Shown: positions 37,901-50,803, counted from the first letter of the stretch. The stretch: 64,000 nucleotides of DNA from Macrolepiota albuminosa (GCA_027475525.1 JAMWFC010000111.1:186001-250000), one strand, 5' to 3'. Notes: generated by a model not told the origin, from the letters alone. Translations and numbers: made by a program.

Positions 37901-38775
37901 TGTCCAAGCCATCTACTCCTGCTTCACTCTTGCTTTTGTATATTTTGCTCAGCTTTTTCCATATTTCTTGGGGAATGCTGTCTAGCCCTGCTGCTCTGCC
38001 ATTCAGTACCACTAGTTCTATCTCTTTCTCAGTCAGTAGTCCATCTAGATCCTCTCTTTGGTCCTCAGAGACTTTATTTCTGAGCTTACTGAGAACTTTT
38101 TCCATCTGCTGTTCATGTAGAGCTCTGTTCATTGGGTAGTTTTCTAACTGGAGCTTTTTATAATAGTTTCTCATTATTTCCATCATTTTTTTTGACTGCC
38201 TCTCCATAGACAAGCCTTTGTCTGAGGGGTTCTTAGTGCTGCTATTATATCTCTTGGCTTCACCTCTTTATTCATGGTTATCCAAGGTTTAGATATCGTT
38301 TCTCTGTATATTGATACATGTGCTGCAGGTTATTTAGAAAGGCTGCTTCTATTCTTTTTGTATCTTCATCTAAGGTATTGTCGCTATGTATGGCTTCTCT
38401 ATCCTTTTTCAGAGCTTCTATTTCTCTCTTAATCTTCAGTGTTCTCTTTTTGGAGAAATCGATCATTGTTCTATAATTTCTCTCTTAAAGTCTCTATATA
38501 TTCTTTATACATTTTTCATCGGGGTTCGTGCCACTTGAGCTGACTGTCAGTCAAGCTTATATTTCATGCCTACTTTTTCTAGGATCTCCATGAGCTCCAT
38601 ATCATTTATTAGACTGATTGGGACCACATATCTTCCATCTCCTAGATGTGGCAGTTTAGGGTTCAGTATGAGGTGATCTGTATTGAGACCTGTTCTCTTG
38701 ATTCCCCAGTTCCATGAAAAGGGAAGTCAGTTCTCTTTTATGTATATCCTGTCTATTCTTGACTGGTACAGCCTA
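34998..38775 (-). pseudogene. Non-LTR retrotransposon (LINE) ORF2, main part, decayed
   Basis: Minus-strand remains of a LINE with APE endonuclease, RT, RNase H and a zinc-binding tail, as in fungal Tad1-like elements. From the 5' side: the endonuclease end (SRIDRIY, TDHLI, GRYVVPISLIND; 38770-38540), then a linker with RTLKIKREIEALKKDR (38466-38278). RT has YRPIMVLNINYKILTK, QAGFMTGRRIKDQ, RGVQQGDS and LFADDTMVYLL (38213-37200). RNase H has YTDGSYIRNG and NNTGEALAIL (36142-35717). The zinc-binding end is CPVCDNAVESMEHILTKC (35246-35190). Frames are broken by several stops and shifts, e.g. after LFNITI at about 37346. Its 5' continuation is displaced to 52187-52600 by the insertions described below. 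Confidence 0.88.
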
Positions 38776-38818
38776 CAGTCATGGACAAACAAGCTCAACA
38801 AATTTGTTAGTGGCTCAA

Positions 38819-38992
38819 TGTAACGGAGTCATCCGTATTCTCAGCGTCAACGACGCTATAATCAATTAGTAGAGTATTACGTAAGACAACATCTTGTTTT
38901 CACTCTAAGTACTAGTCAAATCCGATACTGCGGTCTGATTTAGCACTTGTGTGATACACACAAGATAGTTCTAACCCGTAACTCCGGTTACA
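38819..38992 (+). repeat. 5' LTR of the Gypsy element
   Basis: 174 bp, TGTAACGGAG...CCGGTTACA; the ends form a short inverted repeat (TGTAAC/GTTACA). Confidence 0.95.
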
Positions 38993-39840
38993 TTTTTTTA
39001 AATCTTCTGCTATCGGCTTTAGACTCTAGGCTTGTTACCGACTAGGCAACTATCATCAAAACCTCTCGATTCTCTGTTGGCATCACGCTGAAAACGTGCT
39101 TCCATGACTGGCTCTCTTGATCCGGATCCTCTGTTTCCAGCTGCAGATGCAGGTGACTTACCTGTGCTTCAGGCTGTGAAGACGCAATCTGCGTCAGCAT
39201 ACCAACCTCTGCCAAAGCGGGACGAAAAGACTCCTCATGATGTCAGCACGAGCTTTGGAATGCCTGGTGGGCTATCCGTATCACGGATGATGTCCATTGT
39301 ACGACCTGGTGGAAAACCAGGAGAGAGATCCGTGGTCTCAGGAGTGTCGCTGCCAGCGAGCCAAATGCCTTCACTAATGTATCTGGTATTGCCCAAGAGC
39401 TCTTCAGCTCCCTCTGAGGGTCAACCGGACGTTACCCAGTACTCAGAAATGGTACAAGGCAGCGCGTTTGCACATAGCACCCCATTCCGGACTGCACCAA
39501 TGGAACGGCATTTGGAGTATATGGCCAATGCTGCCACTGAACCGGGACCGTCGTCGTTGAGGACACAAGGACAGAAGCAAGGACCAGCAATAGTGGTCAG
39601 GAGGGAGGACGACAATGTCGTACGGTTGGAAAAGGCGTCTCCAGCGCCTGGAATTCCAGAGTTGCAAATACGGGCCGGCAAACAGCCGCAAGTGAGGCAT
39701 GACGGCCTCAGGAGAGTTATGGACTTAGAGTCCGAGTTGGAGTCCTCAGATGATGAGGAAAGCAAAAGGTCGCATTTGACCTTGTCTATCCAGCTACAGC
39801 TGGTGTTGGACCGATATCCGTCGGTCACGAAGGAATCTAC

Positions 39841-39994
39841 GCGAAAGCGTCTTCAGCTTTATGTAGTGAAGCACTTACAGTTGCTGGCTGCTAGGAGTCA
39901 CGATGTACCCCGTGCACGCGAAAGCGTCTTCAGCTTTATGTAGTGAAGCACTTACAGTTGCTGGCTGCTAGGAGTCACGATGTACCCCGTGCAG
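39841..39994. repeat. 77-bp tandem duplication in Gypsy gag (probable assembly join)
   Basis: GCGAAAGCGTCTTCAGCTTT begins at 39841 and again at 39918, period 77; one copy must be removed to keep gag in frame. Confidence 0.9.
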
Positions 39995-42900
39995 ATTCGA
40001 ATGAATATATCGAATTGTTTGTGCGCATCTTCGAACTCGAAGTGGTGGAATACCTTAAGCGCAAAGCAGCGCGAGGGTCAGCAGTCTCAACGGCTACTCC
40101 AGCTGACTCAGTGGAATGTGAGATGAGTGTGCACAGACAAGCGCCATTAATCGCGGACGCGATGGAATTGCTCAATGCGCCTCGTCAGGCTAATGAGTCT
40201 CAGCAAGACTACGTTCAGCGTCAGAACGCCGCAAACCGTCAACGCATTGTTAGCGGAGTGCCTCAGCAGGCATTGTCTGAGGTGGAGACTGTAACAACGA
40301 CTCCGGCAGAGCCAGAGGCACTACTTGCAGTGCAGGAGGTTAAGACACCTCGTAAGCAAGTTACAATCAAGGAAGAGGTGGACGAAGTCCACATTCTTGA
40401 GGAGCAAACGCGACCACGACATGTAGTGCGACACGTCCACCTAGTGGACAACTGGAATGAACGCGTCAATTATCAGAGAATACGCAACCAGGACTTGCGT
40501 GATCATGGTGAGTCGTTAATTGACGACCAGGGGGTAGTCTTTGAAGGGCGCAAGGGTGTAACGCCTGTCGATGAGATGCGGCGACAATTCGCGGCTTGAA
40601 CTGCTGAACCGGACAGAAATCCGGGTGGTAGTGATAATAGTAGTGACCACTACGAGCGGAGGGAGCCAATTCGTCGCAATAATGACGGTGGAGGACGTGA
40701 TCGTAGGAATGACAATCAGGACGATAATAATCGTTGTGATAGTGGCAGGCAGGCTGGTGGATTACCAGCAGAGCAACAAGTGAGGCAACAGCCCACCACA
40801 TGGCCGGAAAGAGCGGCCAATGAGCACCTGTTTCGCAGTCCTCAGGCATTTTCGATGCCCGCACCTCATGATTTGCGTGAAACTACACCGGGAATGAATG
40901 AAGCGGTCAGGATCCATATGGATCATATGCATGACCGCCTCACTCGTCTGGTGGATGACTCCCTTGGAGTCAGATTTAAGTTCCCTGCTGGGGTAAGTCT
41001 CCGTAAATCCGATGGTAAGCACATACGTGCGTACGCTGGAGGACATAGGTTCTCTCAACTGGAGGACTGGGCCATGGATGTGTGCTACCACCTTGCAGCC
41101 TGCTGCTATGGTGGAGACGACATGGACCAGGAGAGGATATTTGTGCTACACGAATTTATGGAGGGAGAGGCTCGGAATTGGTTCCGTCGCCATGTTCTCC
41201 ACATTAATCGTGACAAGTTGCATTGGACATTTAAAGAAGTCCTGATAGGACTGTATAATCGTTTCGTCAACGCTGCTACGATGCAGGAAGCTCGTGATGC
41301 CTTTAGAAAGGCAGTGTATGACGCTAAGACTGGCGTCCAGACCTTTTATGATGACCTGGTGGGTCATGCACAGAATATGGCCGTCTATCCAGACGAATAC
41401 ACTATCCGCGAGACATTCCTGGACGGAATACCCGCAGACATGAGGAGAGCGTTGATACACGACGATAATTTGTCTCCGGAGGTCAATACTGTGACCGAAT
41501 TCTTGGCGTATGCCATCCATTATGAGCAGTCGACACGGACTGCAAACCATTATGAGCAGCGTAGTTCACGCCGAGGAACAGTGAACTGTCAGGCAGTGAA
41601 GGTGGGAACCTTCCTGGCCAAACGGACAGATATGGAGAACAATCGCAATCTGCGATTCGTTGTTCGTAAGACAGTCCCTGGAGGCCAACGGCCTCGATCG
41701 AAGCCTGCTGGACAATTGCCAGCAAAGGATAGTCGACCCTTTTCGGGTCAGAATCAAGTAGCACCGAGAGGAGTGGTGGCGCCTGTACCGCGTATAGCGG
41801 GCAAAACCGCTGGGGCTCCAGGGGCGGCCCAGAGAAGGCCTGCCGGGGATCCCTCAGCATGCTACAACTGTGGCAGGAGCAGGCATTTTGCTAAGGAGTG
41901 TCCCGCCCCTCCTAAGGCACACATCCGAGCGGCCCATACGGCTACAGCACCTAGCAATGTCGTCAGTGACGATGAGGACGACGAGATCGTTGAGGAAGTG
42001 GAGGAAGAACTGCAGGTAGAGGCTGACGGGTCAGAAGTAGATGACGCCAAAAGCGTCCAGATTGATGGCAACAAATATGTCGCAGTGGATGTGTACAACA
42101 GCGACTACTATGCTCGTGATGACGAGGAGGAACACCTGTTTGCACTGACGGAGTGCCGTGGAGATCAGCACGTCCGAATGAGACGTGTAACCCTGCAGAA
42201 GGCAACTAATAAGTTGCAGCGGCCACGCTATACTCCCGAAGAGAAGGAGTGCCTGGTCACGTATGTTGATGTCAATGGACATCCGGCATGGATGTTGTGG
42301 GACTCCGGGAGTACCACTACAGGCATTACACCCCAGTTTGCTCACGTCAACGCGATTCGCGTTCATGAACTGGAGGAGCCCTTGATGCTCCAGCTGGGGA
42401 CTGTGGGGAGTCGTGCTATGGTGCAGTTTGGCGCGGAGGTAAGAATGAAGACGTCAGGAACATCGACGACAGAATACGTGGATATAGCGAAATTTGATCG
42501 CTACGACATGATTATTGGTACGCCGTTCATGCGTAAGAACAAGGTGTCGCTGGATTTCATGAACGACATGGTCATTGTGAATGGTACGCCTTTGAAGGCG
42601 GAGAAAGTGGTGTTGAACAATACAGATGGTCGTTTGAGGCGCTATCGCGCAACTGAAAAGCGGCGTGATGAGCGCAACTGACTAGATGGTCGCAGGAGAG
42701 CGACTGTACAGGAGGTGGAGGACAAACAGGTCCCACCAAAAAGCCTGCCGGCAGATTCGCCGGCTATACTGATGACTGAGGAAGAGTTTCAAGGAACTCT
42801 GAAGAAGGGGAAGCACCTGGATGTGACTAGGTGTACCAATGGAAAGCCTAAACAGGCTGTGCAGTGCAAGAATGAGCGTAGTAAACGCGTGGTGGAGTCG

Positions 42901-44320
42901 CTGGAATGCCAGCCGACTAGCTCTCAAGTGAAGGTTGAGGATCTCGTCAAGGACGAGGTATACAGTATGATGGGAACTGTGGGTAGCACTAGGTCGCTAA
43001 TGGATCGACCAGTGCCTCAGCCAGGAGTGCAATGGGTGTATGACCCACGAATGCCACGGGAGTGGAATGAGTTGGTAGCGTCAATGGTGACGCAGGCTAT
43101 GGGAAGTGGGCAAGCGACCCAGACGGGAGAAGTGTACCGTCATGCACAAGAGGACGAGATTTCCGAAACATCAGATATCGTATTTGACGGATTTTCGCTG
43201 AAAGCAAGAAGTGTGCAGTCGTCGGCGAGTACGACGAGGAAACAACCGGTTGTAAGGTTGAATCCGGGAGATCTCACAGAGGAGCACGTACGTGCCTTAC
43301 GGGAGCGATTTGAACCAAAGGTTCAACCGCGTATAGCACGCGTAGCCAAAGGAAAAGGCAAGGCTTTGAGCCTTACAGAGGAGGATATTCCTCGATTGCG
43401 CCAGCAATGGCAACTGGAGTTCGCTGATATCGTCAATGGAACAAAGGAAGAGCTTCCTCCGTGGCGGGAGGTTAATCATGAGATCAACCTCATTGACAAT
43501 AACAAGCAGTACAAGTATCATTTGCCTCGCTGTCCGCGAGCACTTCAGGATCAACTTCGTGAAAAGACGAATAGATACATAAACGTGAAGTGGTGGGAAC
43601 CACGACCAGCGGTGCAAGCTGCACCATTGCTTTGTATCCCCAAGAAGGATGGAACGTTACGGACTGCATTGGATGCGCAACAGCGCAATGATAATACCGT
43701 CAAGGATGTAACACCTCTTCCAGATCAGGAAGTGATACGAGAAGATGTCGTGACAGCGAAGTATCAGTCGAAAATCGACCTCACAGACGCGTATGAACAG
43801 GTTTGCATCCGCGAAGAGGATATACCGAAGACACTGTTCTCGTCCCTGATGGGGACGTTTGTGAGTAACATCATGCAGATTGGTGATTGTAATGCACCGG
43901 CGACATTTCAGAGGTTAATGACCTCAATCTTCCGAGATGTAATCGGGAAGTTTATGCACGTCTATTTAGACGATATATTCATATTTTCTGACTCCATTGA
44001 GGAGCATGAGCAGCACCTACAAGTCGTATTTGAACAACTACGGAAGGCCAGCCTCTATCTCAAATGGAAGAAGTGCAAGTTGTACGCAACAAGTATAGAT
44101 TGTCTCGGTCACGTCATTGATGAGAAGGGCATTCATCCAAATACGGATAAGCTCGACCAAATCTGAGAGTGGCGTACTCCATGCACATATAATGATATCC
44201 AATGATTTGTCGGACTGGTGAACTATATTGGCAATTTCTTGCCAGACATCACTGCATACACTGGGCCACTTATGGCCATGACCCAGAATGGGTCACCGTT
44301 TCATTGGAGACCACTGCATC

Positions 44321-44474
44321 AGCGGTGTTTTGAGATGATTAAGCGCATATGCGCGAAAACGCCAGTCATCCGGCCAATTGACCCACGCATCGACATCAGC
44401 GGTGTTTTGAGATGATTAAGCGCATATGCGCGAAAACGCCGGTCATCCGGCCAATTGACCCACGCATCGACGAG
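44321..44474. repeat. 77-bp tandem duplication in Gypsy RT/RNase H (probable assembly join)
   Basis: AGCGGTGTTTTGAGATGATT begins at 44321 and again at 44398, period 77, with one mismatch (GCCAGTC versus GCCGGTC). Confidence 0.88.
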
Positions 44475-44672
44475 CCCATCTGGCTCATCTGCGATGCGTC
44501 GAAGACTGGGGTTGGGGCCATGTTTGGCCAGGGTAAAACATGGCAGACTTGCCGACCAGCAGGATTTATGTCCCGTAAATTCACTGCTGCTCAGCAGAAT
44601 TATGCTGTGCACGAGTTAGAAACACTCGCAATACTGGAAGCCCTCCTAAAGTGGGAGGATAAACTGATGGGA

Positions 44673-44826
44673 TATAAGATCCATATTATCACGGATCACA
44701 AAGCACTAGAGTTCTTCAAGACTCAGGTGCACCTGTCTCCGCGACAACGTATAAGATCCATATTATCACGGATCACAAAGCACTAGAGTTCTTCAAGACT
44801 CAGGTGCACCTGTCTCCGCGACAACG
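44673..44826. repeat. 77-bp tandem duplication in Gypsy RNase H (probable assembly join)
   Basis: TATAAGATCCATATTATCAC begins at 44673 and again at 44750, period 77. It doubles the segment encoding ITDHKALEFFKTQ. Confidence 0.9.
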
Positions 44827-45656
44827 TTGCTGGATTGACTACATGTCGCGGTACCAGTTCGACATCACCTATGTAAAAGGTGAATTGAACAAAGTGGCGG
44901 ATTGCCTATCTCGATATTTCAAGAGTGATACTCAAGATGACGTCCATGACGCGCATGACTATGTCCAGGCGGACAAACGTATTGACTCAGAGGGCAAGGA
45001 TTTGCCTCTGCATCGATTCCATGAAATCAGGGAACATAGGGTTGAGTTACATGCCATGTGAGTGCAGGAAACACGTCGCAGTAAGGGACTGCATGAACAG
45101 CGAGAGACTCGCGATATCGAAGCCCAGGTGCTAGTGGATCATGAGGTCCCTCAGCCACGTGAAGAGATGAGGCAAGAGGTGCCTACGAGAGGTAATGATA
45201 TGACGCTCCAGCAAGCGCTGGAGTCACAGGACCATACGCCTGCACCGGCTGACTTAGGCAATGCGCAATTCCGCACACGTATCCAGCAAGGATACAAGGA
45301 TGATAATCTCTTCGTAGAGATTCTGAACAATATCCAAGCGCATCCACGCTTCAGGATGGAGCAGCAGCTCGTCTACCTTACCAGACCCACGGGGTCCAAA
45401 GTCATCTGCATTCTCCGGGAGAGGTCGTTGATTACGACTATCCTGGACCAGGCCCATAGAGTAGTGGGCCACTTCGGAACTCAGAAAACGCTGGACTATG
45501 TGCAACGCTGGTACTGGTGGCCGCAAATGGCCAAAGAGACAAGCCAATTTTGCTCAACATGCAAGCTATGTCAACAGTCGAAAGTATCGACATTGAAGCC
45601 ACCAGGAAAGCTTCATTCGCTACCTATACTGGTCAAACCTTGGGATTCGATCAGGA

Positions 45657-46744
45657 TGGACTTTATAGGTCCGTTTCCCGAGTTGAAAGGCTTTAACTAC
45701 CTTTGGGTAGTGATCTGCAGAATGAACAGTATGGTCCATCTCATTCTGGTGAGAACCACCATGACAGCGTCAGACTTGTTGTGGATCTATCTCAAGGAGA
45801 TAGTATGCCTCCATGGACTGCCAAGTTCGATCGTAAGCGATCGAGATGCTAAGTTCACTTCCAAATGGTGGAAAGAGTTGCACAAACTGCTAGGAGCAAA
45901 GTTGCTCATGTCGACGTCATTTCATCCGCAAACAGATAGTCAAATTGAACCCGCAAATAGAAATATTGTGCAAATACTGCGAGCTTTTGTACATCCTGAT
46001 CAGAAGGACTGGGTGGATAGATGTCCCCTTGTGGAATTCGCGATAAACGCGAGCATATCAGAAACTACAGGGTATTCACCCTTTGAACTCAACAATGGCT
46101 ACATGCCATCCATGATTCGTGAGCTTCGTACAGACGAAGTTATTCATGTGGGAGTAAAGCAGTTTGCGTGCAACGTGCTAAGGAATCTGGCAGATGCCCA
46201 TGGACTTTATAGGTCCGTTTCCCGAGTCGAAAGGCTTTAACTACCTGTGGGTAGTGATCTGCAGAATGACCAGTATGGTCCATCTCATTCCGGTGAGAAC
46301 CACCATGACCGCGTCAGACTTGTCGTGGATCTATCTCAAGGAGATAGTACGTCTCCATGGACTGCCCAGCTCGATCGTGAGCGATCGAGATGCTAAGTTT
46401 ACTTCCAAATGGTGGAAGGAGTTGCACAAGCTGCTAGGAGCAAAGTTGCTCATGTCGACATCGTTTCATCCGCAAACGGATGGTCAAATGGAACGTGCAA
46501 ATAGAAATATCGCGCAAATCTTGCAAGCGTTTGTACGTCCTGATCAGAAGGACTGGGTGGATAGATGTCCACTCGTAGAATTCGCGATAAACGCGAGTAT
46601 ATCAGAAACCACAGGGTACTCACCCTTTGAACTCAACAATGGCTACATGCCATCCATGATTCGTGAACTTCGTACGGACAAAGTTATTCATGTGGGAGTC
46701 AAGCAGTTTGCGCGCAATGCGCTAAGGAATCTGGCAGATGCCCA
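45657..46744 (+). repeat. 544-bp diverged tandem duplication of the integrase core
   Basis: TGGACTTTATAGGTCCGTTT begins at 45657 and again at 46201. The copies (45657-46200, 46201-46744) differ at a few per cent of positions. The second copy has the conserved DGQMERANRN, the first a degraded DSQIEPANRN. Many differences are CG versus TG or CA. 544 is not a multiple of 3 or of 77. This may be a real duplication or two element copies joined during assembly. Confidence 0.88.
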
Positions 46745-47509
46745 TGACGCGATTATAGAATCACGTGTGTGGCAAACCAAACATGCGAATAATCGCAGAC
46801 GTGATGAGCCGGATATCGAGAAAGGGAGCCTAGTGTACCTTTTGACGAAGAACGTGAACCTGCCAAAAGGCAGGGCGAGCAAGCTGTGTCCGAAATGGAT
46901 TGGACCATATAAGGTCCTTGAGGCGGAACCGAGCACGTCTAACTACGTGCTGGAACTACCCCAGGCGCTGCAAGCATGCAGGATAGTGCCCAAGTTTCAC
47001 GTGTCGCTATTGCGACCGTATATGGCCAGTAGTGATGCGCTATTTCCTAATCGCGCAATGCCAGAGCCGTATGACTTTGGAACTGGCAATGACCAGGAGT
47101 GGTTTGTAGATGACCTCATCGGTCACCGGTGGACAAAAGGAAACCTCGAATTCGAGGTGAGGTGGAGCTTAGGTGATACTACCTGGGAACCACTAGTGAA
47201 CTGCAAAGACCTTGCAGCGATGGACAGGTACCTAGAGTTGCAGGGCGTGAAACACCCTCAACAGCTAGCAAAACGTGCATAATGCGCGTGGGGTGGTGGA
47301 ATGTGGACGAAGTCCACTTTGATAGCCGGTGAATAACCGGGTGGCTACTAAGTGTGGCTGCTGTTTGTGACCGTTTATGCGACTATGATTGCCGGTGAGA
47401 GGCTGGGTGGCATGTATTTGTGGTTGTTTACACCACTAGCGGAGTTGGGAGATTGTTTTTTTTCTTTCTTCTCAAGTCCCAATACACGTAGTCTACGTGT
47501 TTAGCGAAA

Positions 47510-50446
47510 ATGGCCTATTGGGGGCCGCAAAATACTGATCAGAGCCAGCAAGGCTCTAGTGGAGGGGGGAGACCCCCGAATATACAAATGTCAACTCAGT
47601 ATCCGAGGCAGCCGCCATATCCGGCGGCAAGCCAGTTTCAGTCAGCGGTGGCCTATCCAGGCCGTGATGAGCCGCTTCCATATCAGACGCCCCTCCACTC
47701 GCAAGAGATGGAGGTCGATGACAAAGGGCGCTATGGGCGCCCGGAGGACAGCACGCGCCGTGAGCGCTATTATCAGGAACCGTCGTCACGTCCAACTGCG
47801 TCGTATCTGATGTATGCGGGTGTGGTGATGGGGCCGCCATCAGTACCATGGGCGCACCGGCCCGTGGAAGAGTCATATGGGGAGCCTGTGCCACAAGTGC
47901 AGAGTGTAGCTGGGTCAGACGTGCTGTTGGGTAGACTGGAAGCAGCGGGACAGCCAGTCCCTGCAACTGCGTCCTTTCTGCAGGACAGCTTGGCCGTAAT
48001 GGTGATGGAAGGGCTGCTCGACCAAATCGAGCTGATGAAGAGGCAGCGCGTCGCAGCGCTGGAGCAGATCAAACACGCTTCTAAGCGCAAAATTGCCACA
48101 AGTGAGGAATTGACCGCTGAGGTCAAGAGGGCTAGATATTAGCCTAGTTGACCGGTCGCTCCTCCACAGGCAAGGATGCCATTGGAAGCGCAATTCGCAT
48201 GCCATGAGCAGCCTGCTCAGCCCGTGGCTTCGTCATCACGGTTATCCGAGTCAGGCCCGCAGGCCTCTTCAGAGTCGCTGGCTGCCGTCAGTGAACCCTT
48301 GGCAGGTCTGTCCTTGGGTCAGCGGGAAACCGCATCATCTCGGGCCCCACCTAGGGGGTCCAAACCCGTCGCTGTGGCGCCAAGAGCGCCCGTTATTGTC
48401 ACCCCTTGCGCTGGGCCTGGAGGGAATACTCTGGCGCAAAATGTGCCTGCCCCTCCGGTGGCTCAGCCACAACCAGAATCGTCGGCCCTGACCAAGTCGG
48501 GGCCATCTCGTCAGCGCCGCGGCTGCAAGCCGCCTCTCGATGCCTCCAAATTGGAGGTTATACTCTTTCCTGCTGGCATTCCTGCACGAGTGGGAGAAGT
48601 CCAGATGTTGTTCATATTGCCGGTGTTTGTACCGGCCCCACCAGCAAAGTATCCCGTGGTCGTCTTGACCCCAGACCCCCGTATGCCGGAGCAGTATGAT
48701 GGTCTGGTGGCGACCTCGAGGGGGAAGACAAGGCCTGATAAAGGCAAGAAACCAGTACCATCCCTGTCCAACGAGAGCAACTATGGAGAGTCGAGTTCGG
48801 AGCAGGAGGAGGACGGGGAGGAGGGGGAATCGGCCACGGACCAATTCCAACAAGTATCGCGCAATAAGCGCATTGCAAAGAAGAAGGCGATTCACGCCAA
48901 GGAGCTGAAGGCCCAGAAGTCTAGGGCCGAGGATGAATGCTCGGGGAGGATCCCCGATGGCTTGGGAGTGAAGGTGTGGGGTCCGCTCGATATCAAGCGA
49001 ATGAACTCGTGCTTTAGAGGAGCACTCAGCCATTGCACCTATTATTCGTATGCCATGAATACGGTGTTGATGGGAGCTGACGCCAATAGAGCGGCGTCAT
49101 ATAAATATTCCTCTGGCCATCCTGCCCACATCCCGGGCACGATTGTGTATAAGCATGCCCCACGCAGTCTTCCCCGCACTCCGCTAGAGCTGGACCGGCT
49201 CTATAAGTATTACGCAAATGTACACGTCCTGCGTCGCGACAGAATCGTCGCGTATATGTTGATCACAGAGCTCCAGATGTTCACGCAGTGAACAGTGGAG
49301 GCTCTGCATGATTGAACCATGCAGCTCCTGATGAAGGAGTCCAGGTACCAAGAACTCATCAACCCGATGCAGGGCCCTGACGACCTCGCTCTTGTCGAGC
49401 GACGACACATTCCGGGGCGCTTTTTGCGCACGAAAGACGATGGCACCACGGCGTTGCACGTAATGCACGCTCAGGATCCAGCCACACCATTCAACCTTGA
49501 CCAACTGGCGCAGTACGCGCTGGTCTTTGGCCGACCTGGGTTGGAAAATACCTATCAAGGTATCGCCGTGGATCATGCCTATCGCATGCACTGGCGGACC
49601 CTCTTTGGGTTCGCCTTATGTCGAGCATTGTGCGCTAACAGCGCAGCCAAGCCAGTGATCGTGCGGCGCATGACCCTCGTCGTGGCCCGTCCAGGGCTTT
49701 ATCGAGAGGTGATTGCCTCATATGATGCCATGTTCCCCGAGCAGCCATTTGAGCTCCAACGTGGGCCGCAGCTCGAAATTCACCAAGTTCACGTGCCCAA
49801 CGACCATGCACGGAACTTCTCTGATGACAACGCGTTACGCGTCCTTCTACACAACCGGATTCCGCTGGAATGGGTGGACCACGCGTATACGTATGGCGTA
49901 GTCTTCCTGGAACAGCAGTTCCATTCCCCCACGATGTCTATGGATATCTTCAAGCAGGTTGACGATGAGCGCATGGAGCGCCTCTCCAAGTATGGCACCC
50001 CTGCTACAATCCCGCAATGGGATGAATGGCGGGAGATGACTGAAGACGATCACTATCGTCTTATGTTCAAGCACCACGAGGAGAGCAAGCTTCCAGAAAA
50101 CCCTGAGGCCAACAGCCTCTATTACTTGATTGGCATGGACCTGAATCGGGTCAACCTCCTAAAACGCTCGGCAGCGCATGACCTGCCAGCAGCGGACATG
50201 GACCTAGGCTGGGTCAATCTCCTGTCACGCACAGCAGAGCAGGGTACGCTTACCACCACCGCTTCAGCGATTAACATCGCACTAACAGAGCCTATGGTGG
50301 TAGACACGCCTGCAGTCGAGGAGCCTATAACCCCACCGAGGACGGAATCGGCGCCTCCACCTCCTGCGATTAACGTCGCACTGGAGGAGGAGGCAATGGT
50401 GACTGAGACGGGCGCAGTTGCGGGAGCATCGTCATCCGGGTCCTAG
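47510..50446 (+). pseudogene. Gypsy ORF3, unknown protein of about 978 residues, broken by four stops
   Basis: One frame of 979 codons with its own ATG (47510), 227 bases after the gag-pol stop. Stops are TAG at 48140 and TGA at 48149, 49289 and 49313; restoring C for T at each gives sense codons. Seen in the protein: a Gln/Pro/Ser-rich start, a possible coiled coil with a basic end (LLDQIELMKRQRVAALEQIK, about residues 168-187), a Pro-rich linker, an acidic run (SSSEQEEDGEEGE) beside a Lys-rich run, and a folded-looking region from about 48950 to 50150 (LDRLYKYYANVHVLRRDRIV, TLFGFALCRALCANSAAKPV, DALRVLLHNRIPLEW-like). No signal peptide or membrane span is seen, so it is not an obvious envelope protein. 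I do not recognise the family. Confidence 0.8.
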
Positions 50447-50803
50447 ACCCATGTATACATTATTGTGTACGTCCATTCCGAGTATCTCACTCGAACCATT
50501 TTAGCTGATACGCACTCTAGAGTTGCGTGTAGATACAGCGGACCCAGAGGAGGGGTCATCTTTTTTGTTTTTTTTTTTATATTTTGTTTATATATACCAT
50601 TTTCTATCTACTGCTGGCGCCCCCTGCGCCCTTGTCTGATAAGGACTGCTTTCAATTGTGTCCGGCCAACACATCTCCATTGCTCATGAGTGCTAATGCC
50701 TTGCAGCCACGCCATACGTGTGTATTCATCCGTTGCTTGCACTACCATGCATCTTTCATCTTGCTCTACTTCCCTTTCTCAAGACCGAGTATTCGGTCTC
50801 ATT

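Larger units (their letters stand above)
39104..47282 (+). pseudogene. Gypsy gag-pol, one frame broken by five TGA stops
   Basis: Allowing for three 77-bp joins (39841, 44321, 44673) and the 544-bp duplication at 45657, the span is exactly 2468 codons in one frame. Domains: an N-terminal region without clear homology (39104-40860); retrotransposon Gag (GEARNWFRRHV, TGVQTFYDDL; 40870-41560); a CCHC knuckle (CYNCGRSRHFAKEC, 41860); protease (LWDSGSTTTG, 42299); RT (LCIPKKDGTLR, VYLDDIFIFSD at 43960); RNase H (ICDASKTGVGAMF, ITDHKALEFF); integrase zinc domain (HFGTQKTL...CSTCKLC) and core (MDFIGPFPE, VSDRDAKF, TDGQMERANR). The C-terminal chromodomain is FVDDLIGHRW...FEVRWSLGDTTWEPL. Stops lie at 40597, 42679, 44164, 44203 and 45059. 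All are TGA and sit where an Arg CGA would fit. Confidence 0.92.

Noticed and set aside
39104..47282. TGA recoding (readthrough or selenocysteine) to express Gypsy gag-pol
   Set aside because: The five TGAs sit at scattered, non-homologous positions where Arg fits, and ORF3 has TGA and TAG too; mutation is the simpler reading.
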